The notes under the pieces were generated by a model, which saw only the letters and a list, made by a program, of their open reading frames with translations, ran no database searches and was not told the origin of the DNA. 7,262 nt of DNA from Tardiphaga sp. (GTDB lineage: Bacteria > Pseudomonadota > Alphaproteobacteria > Rhizobiales > Xanthobacteraceae). The stretch spans positions 1 to 7,262 of the forward strand of contig JAQGJF010001093.1 in assembly GCA_028290765.1 (NCBI GenBank), read 5' to 3'. Below are positions 4,481 to 7,262 of this stretch, piece by piece. Position 1 is the stretch's first letter, and every line of letters starts with the position of its first letter. The position numbers and the translations under genes were made by a program.

Positions 4481-5464
4481 CCACTCGCCAATGGCCTCTT
4501 TCAAAAACCCGATCAGCGCTGCGTTGACCTCTTCCGGGCGCTCCTGCTGGATCCAGTGGCCGGCGCCGTCGACGATCAGCTTTTGCTTCAGGTTCGGCAG
4601 CACCCGCTCCAGCTCCGCGACGCGCTTGGCGCCGATCAGGCCGGTGATCACCGAATCCTTCGATCCGGCGATGAACAGCGAGGGTTGTCGGATCTGCGCG
4701 CCTTGCCAGGGTGCGGTCAATTCCCAGTTGCGGTCGATGTTGCGATACCAGTTCAAACCGCCGCGGAAGCCGGACTTTCGGTAAGTCTCGATAAAATGCG
4801 CGAGGTCGGCTTCGCCGAGCCAATCCGGCAAGGGTCGATCGAGCGTGGCGTCGCCGAGAAACCCCTTGCCGTCCTCGACGAACAGCGACGCGGCCGGATC
4901 GGAGAATCCACGGCCGAGCAGGGTGCGCATGGTCAGACCGACGTCGCGCTCGAACTCGCGTTCCGCGACGCCTGGGGGCTGGAAATACTGCCAATAGAAA
5001 TTGTTGATGCCGGCCTCGCGCAGGGTGTCGAGGGGCCGGCCGCGACCGCGCCATGGCGGCGGAACGCTGAGGCCGGCCACGGCGGAGAACAGATCGGGCC
5101 GGAACAGCGCGGCATGCCAGGCCACCGGCGCACCCCAGTCATGGCCGATGATCGCGGCCTGCTTGTATCCGAGCGCGGCGACCAGCGCGACCATGTCGCC
5201 GACCAGGTCGAAAATGCTGTAGGCCCCGATATCGTCCGGCGCGCCGCTGCGGCCGAAGCCGCGCATATCCGGCGCGACGACATGAAAACCCGCCTCGGCG
5301 ATCGCCGGGATCTGGTGCCGCCAGGAATACGACAGCTCCGGCCAGCCGTGACACAGAATCGCCAGCGGACCGTCGCCCTGTTAGCGCAGAAACATCTCGA
5401 TTCCGTTGACCGATACGGTCCGCGAGGTCGGCATCGCTTTTACGCCTTGTTTGAGAGATTTCAT
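4475..5464 (-). pseudogene. Epoxide-hydrolase-like alpha/beta hydrolase interrupted by one stop codon
   Basis: The frame is open from ATG 5462-5464 to TAG 4475-4477 (329 codons) except for a single TAA at 5381-5383 (codon 28, context MFLR-stop-QGDGPLAIL). Family members usually have Glu there, so one G-to-T change (GAA to TAA) explains it. Everything else is intact: oxyanion motif HGWP (39-42), nucleophile elbow GHDWG with D109, lid tyrosines Y160 and Y240, acid D270 and base H303, the pattern of epoxide hydrolases or fluoroacetate-dehalogenase-like enzymes that attack with Asp. Restart at Met67 (ATG 5264-5266, 263 residues) would lose the first strands and HGWP, so it is unlikely to be active. 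No extra mutations are seen, which suggests a recent event, a sequencing error or readthrough. It is divergent from the carboxypeptidase and convergent with rlpA. The substrate is unknown. Confidence 0.88.
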
Positions 5465-5546
5465 GAGGCCAAGTATCGAGATAGGTTAGGGTCGGCGGAG
5501 CTTTCCCGCAATCGGCAAGCAGCCTCGCCGTCCGCGAAGGTCCGCG

Positions 5547-5575
5547 TTGTTCGCGCTGCCTCCAGCTGTTAGAAC
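5547..5575 (+). promoter_or_regulatory. Candidate sigma-70 promoter for dac-tmk
   Basis: TTGTTC (5547-5552) and TAGAAC (5570-5575) are separated by 17 bases, matching TTGACA and TATAAT at 3 and 4 of 6 positions. The pair ends 21 bases before the carboxypeptidase ATG, in the 132-base gap with the divergent hydrolase. The match is modest and no start site is known. Confidence 0.3.
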
Positions 5576-5596
5576 GCGCTACGCAGGGCAGGGTCC

Positions 5597-6856
5597 ATGG
5601 CCATCAACTCGTTACCGTCTGACGGATTCGCTTCCAGGGCAACGCGCCGCTGGCGCGGTCTGCTGGCCGGCATCGTCGCCATCGCCATTGCGCTCGGCGG
5701 CGCGGCCTATGCCGCCAACAACAGCGTGCAGGGCGCCAAGAAGCCGGCGGACGAGGGGTACGATGCCGATGCGCCGACCGCGATCCTGATAGAGGCTTCC
5801 AGCGGCAGCGTGCTGTTCGAAAAGAACGCCGACGAGCTGCGCGCGCCGTCCAGCATGATGAAGCTGATGACCGCGGAGGTGGTGTTTAACGCCATCAAGC
5901 AGGGCGACGTCAAACTCACCGACCAATACCTCGTCAGCGAAAATGCCTGGCGCAAGGGCGGTGCCCCCGCCGGCGGATCGACGATGTTCGCGGCGCTGCA
6001 CAGCCGCGTTCCGGTCGATGATCTGCTGCACGGCGCGATCATCCAGAGCGGCAACGATTCCTGCATGATCCTGGCGGAAGGCATGGCCGGCAACGAGGTC
6101 GCCTTCGCCGAGATCATGACCAAGCGGGCGCGCGAACTCGGCCTGACGCAATCGACCTTCGCCAATTCCAACGGCCTGCCTCATCCGGGCAACAAGATGA
6201 CGGTGCGCGAACTGGCCAAGCTGGCGCGCCATATCATCCAGACCTATCCGGAGTTCTACAAGCTGTTCGGCGAGCGCGAGTTCACCTGGAACAAGATTAG
6301 ACAGCAGAACCGCAATCCGCTCCTGACCTCGCTCGACGGCGCCGACGGCCTGAAGACCGGTTTCACCAAGGAGGGCGGCTACGGCATGGTGGGTTCCGCC
6401 GTGCAGAACGGGCTGCGGCTGATCGTCGTCATCAACGGTCTCGACGATCCCGACGATCGCGCCTCCGAGGCCAAGAAGATCCTCGAATGGGGCTACCGCA
6501 ATTTCGAGGCACGGACGTTGTTCGGCGCCGATCAGCAGGTCGGCTTCGCCAAGGTGTTCGGCGGCGAAAGCCGCTCGCTGAAGCTGGCCAGCAAGGAGCC
6601 GGTCAAGGTGATGGTGCAGAAGAACGGCACCGACAAGCTGATTGCCCGCGTGGTCTATAATGGACCGGTCCGCGCCCCGGTCGAGGCCGGGCAACAGGTT
6701 GGCGTCATCAAGGTCTGGCGCGGCCCCAATATTGCCGTCGAAGCGCCGGTCTATGCGGCTGAATCGATCGCGACCGGATCGACGATGCGGCGCGCCATCG
6801 ATGGCGCCAGCGAGCTCGTCATCGGGGTGTTCCGTGCGGGCGCCGAGAAACTCTGA
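5597..6856 (+). CDS. dacC: D-alanyl-D-alanine carboxypeptidase (PBP5/DacC family)
   Basis: A periplasmic serine DD-carboxypeptidase (class C penicillin-binding protein, peptidase S11) that removes the terminal D-Ala from peptidoglycan stem pentapeptides and so controls cross-linking. The 419 residues include a signal peptide (RRWRG at 17-21, hydrophobic 22-38, cleavage near AYA-A at 39-40), and a catalytic domain at about 58-285 with the full motif set: S86-M-M-K89 with acylated Ser86, S151-G-N153, and K253-T-G255. A PBP5-type C-terminal beta domain follows at about 305-390. The last 24 residues (TMRRAIDGASELVIGVFRAG) can form an amphipathic helix that anchors such enzymes to the inner membrane. 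The length is normal. The ATG has a G-rich upstream sequence (AGGGCAGGG) as a weak ribosome binding site. tmk follows after two bases, so the genes are likely co-transcribed. The paralogue symbol (dacC rather than dacA) is less certain than the function. Confidence 0.95.
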   Translation: MAINSLPSDGFASRATRRWRGLLAGIVAIAIALGGAAYAANNSVQGAKKPADEGYDADAPTAILIEASSGSVLFEKNADELRAPSSMMKLMTAEVVFNAIKQGDVKLTDQYLVSENAWRKGGAPAGGSTMFAALHSRVPVDDLLHGAIIQSGNDSCMILAEGMAGNEVAFAEIMTKRARELGLTQSTFANSNGLPHPGNKMTVRELAKLARHIIQTYPEFYKLFGEREFTWNKIRQQNRNPLLTSLDGADGLKTGFTKEGGYGMVGSAVQNGLRLIVVINGLDDPDDRASEAKKILEWGYRNFEARTLFGADQQVGFAKVFGGESRSLKLASKEPVKVMVQKNGTDKLIARVVYNGPVRAPVEAGQQVGVIKVWRGPNIAVEAPVYAAESIATGSTMRRAIDGASELVIGVFRAGAEKL

Positions 6857-6858
6857 AC

Positions 6859-7262
6859 ATGAATCAGGTCGCCGCCAGGAAGGCCCCGATCCGCGGGCGA
6901 TTCATCACCTTCGAGGGTGGCGAGGGCTCGGGCAAGTCGACGCAGATCAGGATCCTGGCCGACCGCCTGGCGGCGGCGAAGCTGCGGGCCATTGTCACCC
7001 GTGAACCCGGCGGTTCGCCGGGCGCCGAGATCATTCGTCACCTGGTGCTGTCCGGCATGGGGAAACTGCTGGGGCCGGAAGCGGAAACATTGCTGTTCGT
7101 GGCGGCGCGCGACGATCATGCCCATGCGGTGATCAAGCCGGCGCTGGAGCAGGGCATCTGGGTGTTGTGCGACAGGTTTTCGGATTCGACCCGGGCCTAT
7201 CAGGGCACGCTTGGACACGTCGACCCCCGGGTCTTGAACGCGATGGAGCGCGTCACCATCGG
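6859..7262 (+). CDS. tmk: Thymidylate kinase, N-terminal part (cut by window edge)
   Basis: dTMP kinase phosphorylates dTMP to dTDP with ATP, the last specific step of dTTP synthesis. The 134 visible residues (about two thirds of a typical 210-230) start MNQVAARKAPIRGRFITFEG. They contain the P-loop G20-GEGSGKST28, the dTMP-binding TREPGG (47-52), an AARDDHAH segment (82-89), and the DR motif with its neighbourhood CDRFSDSTRAYQG (104-116). The lid region would lie just beyond the window. The ATG is two bases after the carboxypeptidase stop codon with only a weak ribosome binding site (GAG at 6845-6847), so expression probably depends on coupling to dac. The N-terminus carries about ten extra residues before the first strand. 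No defects are seen. Confidence 0.96.
   Translation, partial: MNQVAARKAPIRGRFITFEGGEGSGKSTQIRILADRLAAAKLRAIVTREPGGSPGAEIIRHLVLSGMGKLLGPEAETLLFVAARDDHAHAVIKPALEQGIWVLCDRFSDSTRAYQGTLGHVDPRVLNAMERVTI

Noticed and set aside
4445..5572. Plus-strand frame of 375 codons antisense to the hydrolase
   Set aside because: This is a shadow of the hydrolase coding strand in GC-rich DNA; the minus strand carries recognisable catalytic motifs.
5612..6694. Minus-strand frame of 360 codons antisense to the carboxypeptidase
   Set aside because: It is His/Gly/Ala/Arg-rich shadow sequence; the plus strand encodes the full SxxK, SxN and KTG motif set.
1..7262. CRISPR array, insertion sequence ends or a toxin-antitoxin pair
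   Set aside because: I found no regularly spaced repeats, no transposase motifs and no recognisable toxin or antitoxin; the mini membrane pair lacks features that would justify a toxin call.

Overview
The window looks like a chromosomal segment of a GC-rich alphaproteobacterium, most likely in the Bradyrhizobium / Rhodopseudomonas / Afipia group (Nitrobacteraceae). The grounds are high G/C use at third codon positions, the run of genes for an RlpA-type lipoprotein, a D-Ala-D-Ala carboxypeptidase and thymidylate kinase, the lone Flp pilin, and a REP-like palindrome of a type I associate with these genomes. This placement comes from recall, not from a search.

Left part (1-800). The first 340 bases hold the N-terminal third of a tyrosine-recombinase (phage/ICE/island) integrase on the minus strand, running off the left edge. 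It lies just past the 3' end of a complete tRNA-Ser(UGA), also on the minus strand. This is the usual layout of an integrated element using a tRNA 3' end as its attachment site, so the left edge of the window is probably inside a genomic island and everything right of the tRNA is core chromosome. A 50-residue, very hydrophilic unknown protein with an excellent ribosome binding site lies upstream of the tRNA.

Middle (1090-3106). A two-domain HD-GYP protein with an intact phosphodiesterase motif set but a degenerate receiver domain (probable c-di-GMP hydrolase) is followed by a convergent 61-residue charged unknown protein. Next come two tiny single-span membrane proteins (43 and 39 residues) one base apart on the plus strand, then a convergent 54-residue Flp-type pilin on the minus strand. 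A 9+9 bp inverted repeat sits immediately before the pilin start codon. No pilus assembly gene is present.

Right part (3492-7262). This is the cell-envelope block: an RlpA-like septal-ring lipoprotein without a SPOR domain, a convergent epoxide-hydrolase-like alpha/beta hydrolase broken by one in-frame stop codon, a DacC/PBP5-type D-Ala-D-Ala carboxypeptidase, and thymidylate kinase two bases after it, truncated by the right edge. RlpA and the carboxypeptidase both act on periplasmic peptidoglycan. The carboxypeptidase and tmk are probably co-transcribed. A REP-like palindrome lies between rlpA and the hydrolase and supplies the hydrolase stop codon.

No CRISPR array, insertion sequence or rRNA was seen. 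The least explained items are the tandem mini membrane proteins, the palindrome in front of flp, and the integrase/tRNA junction with its 21-bp-spaced direct repeats.
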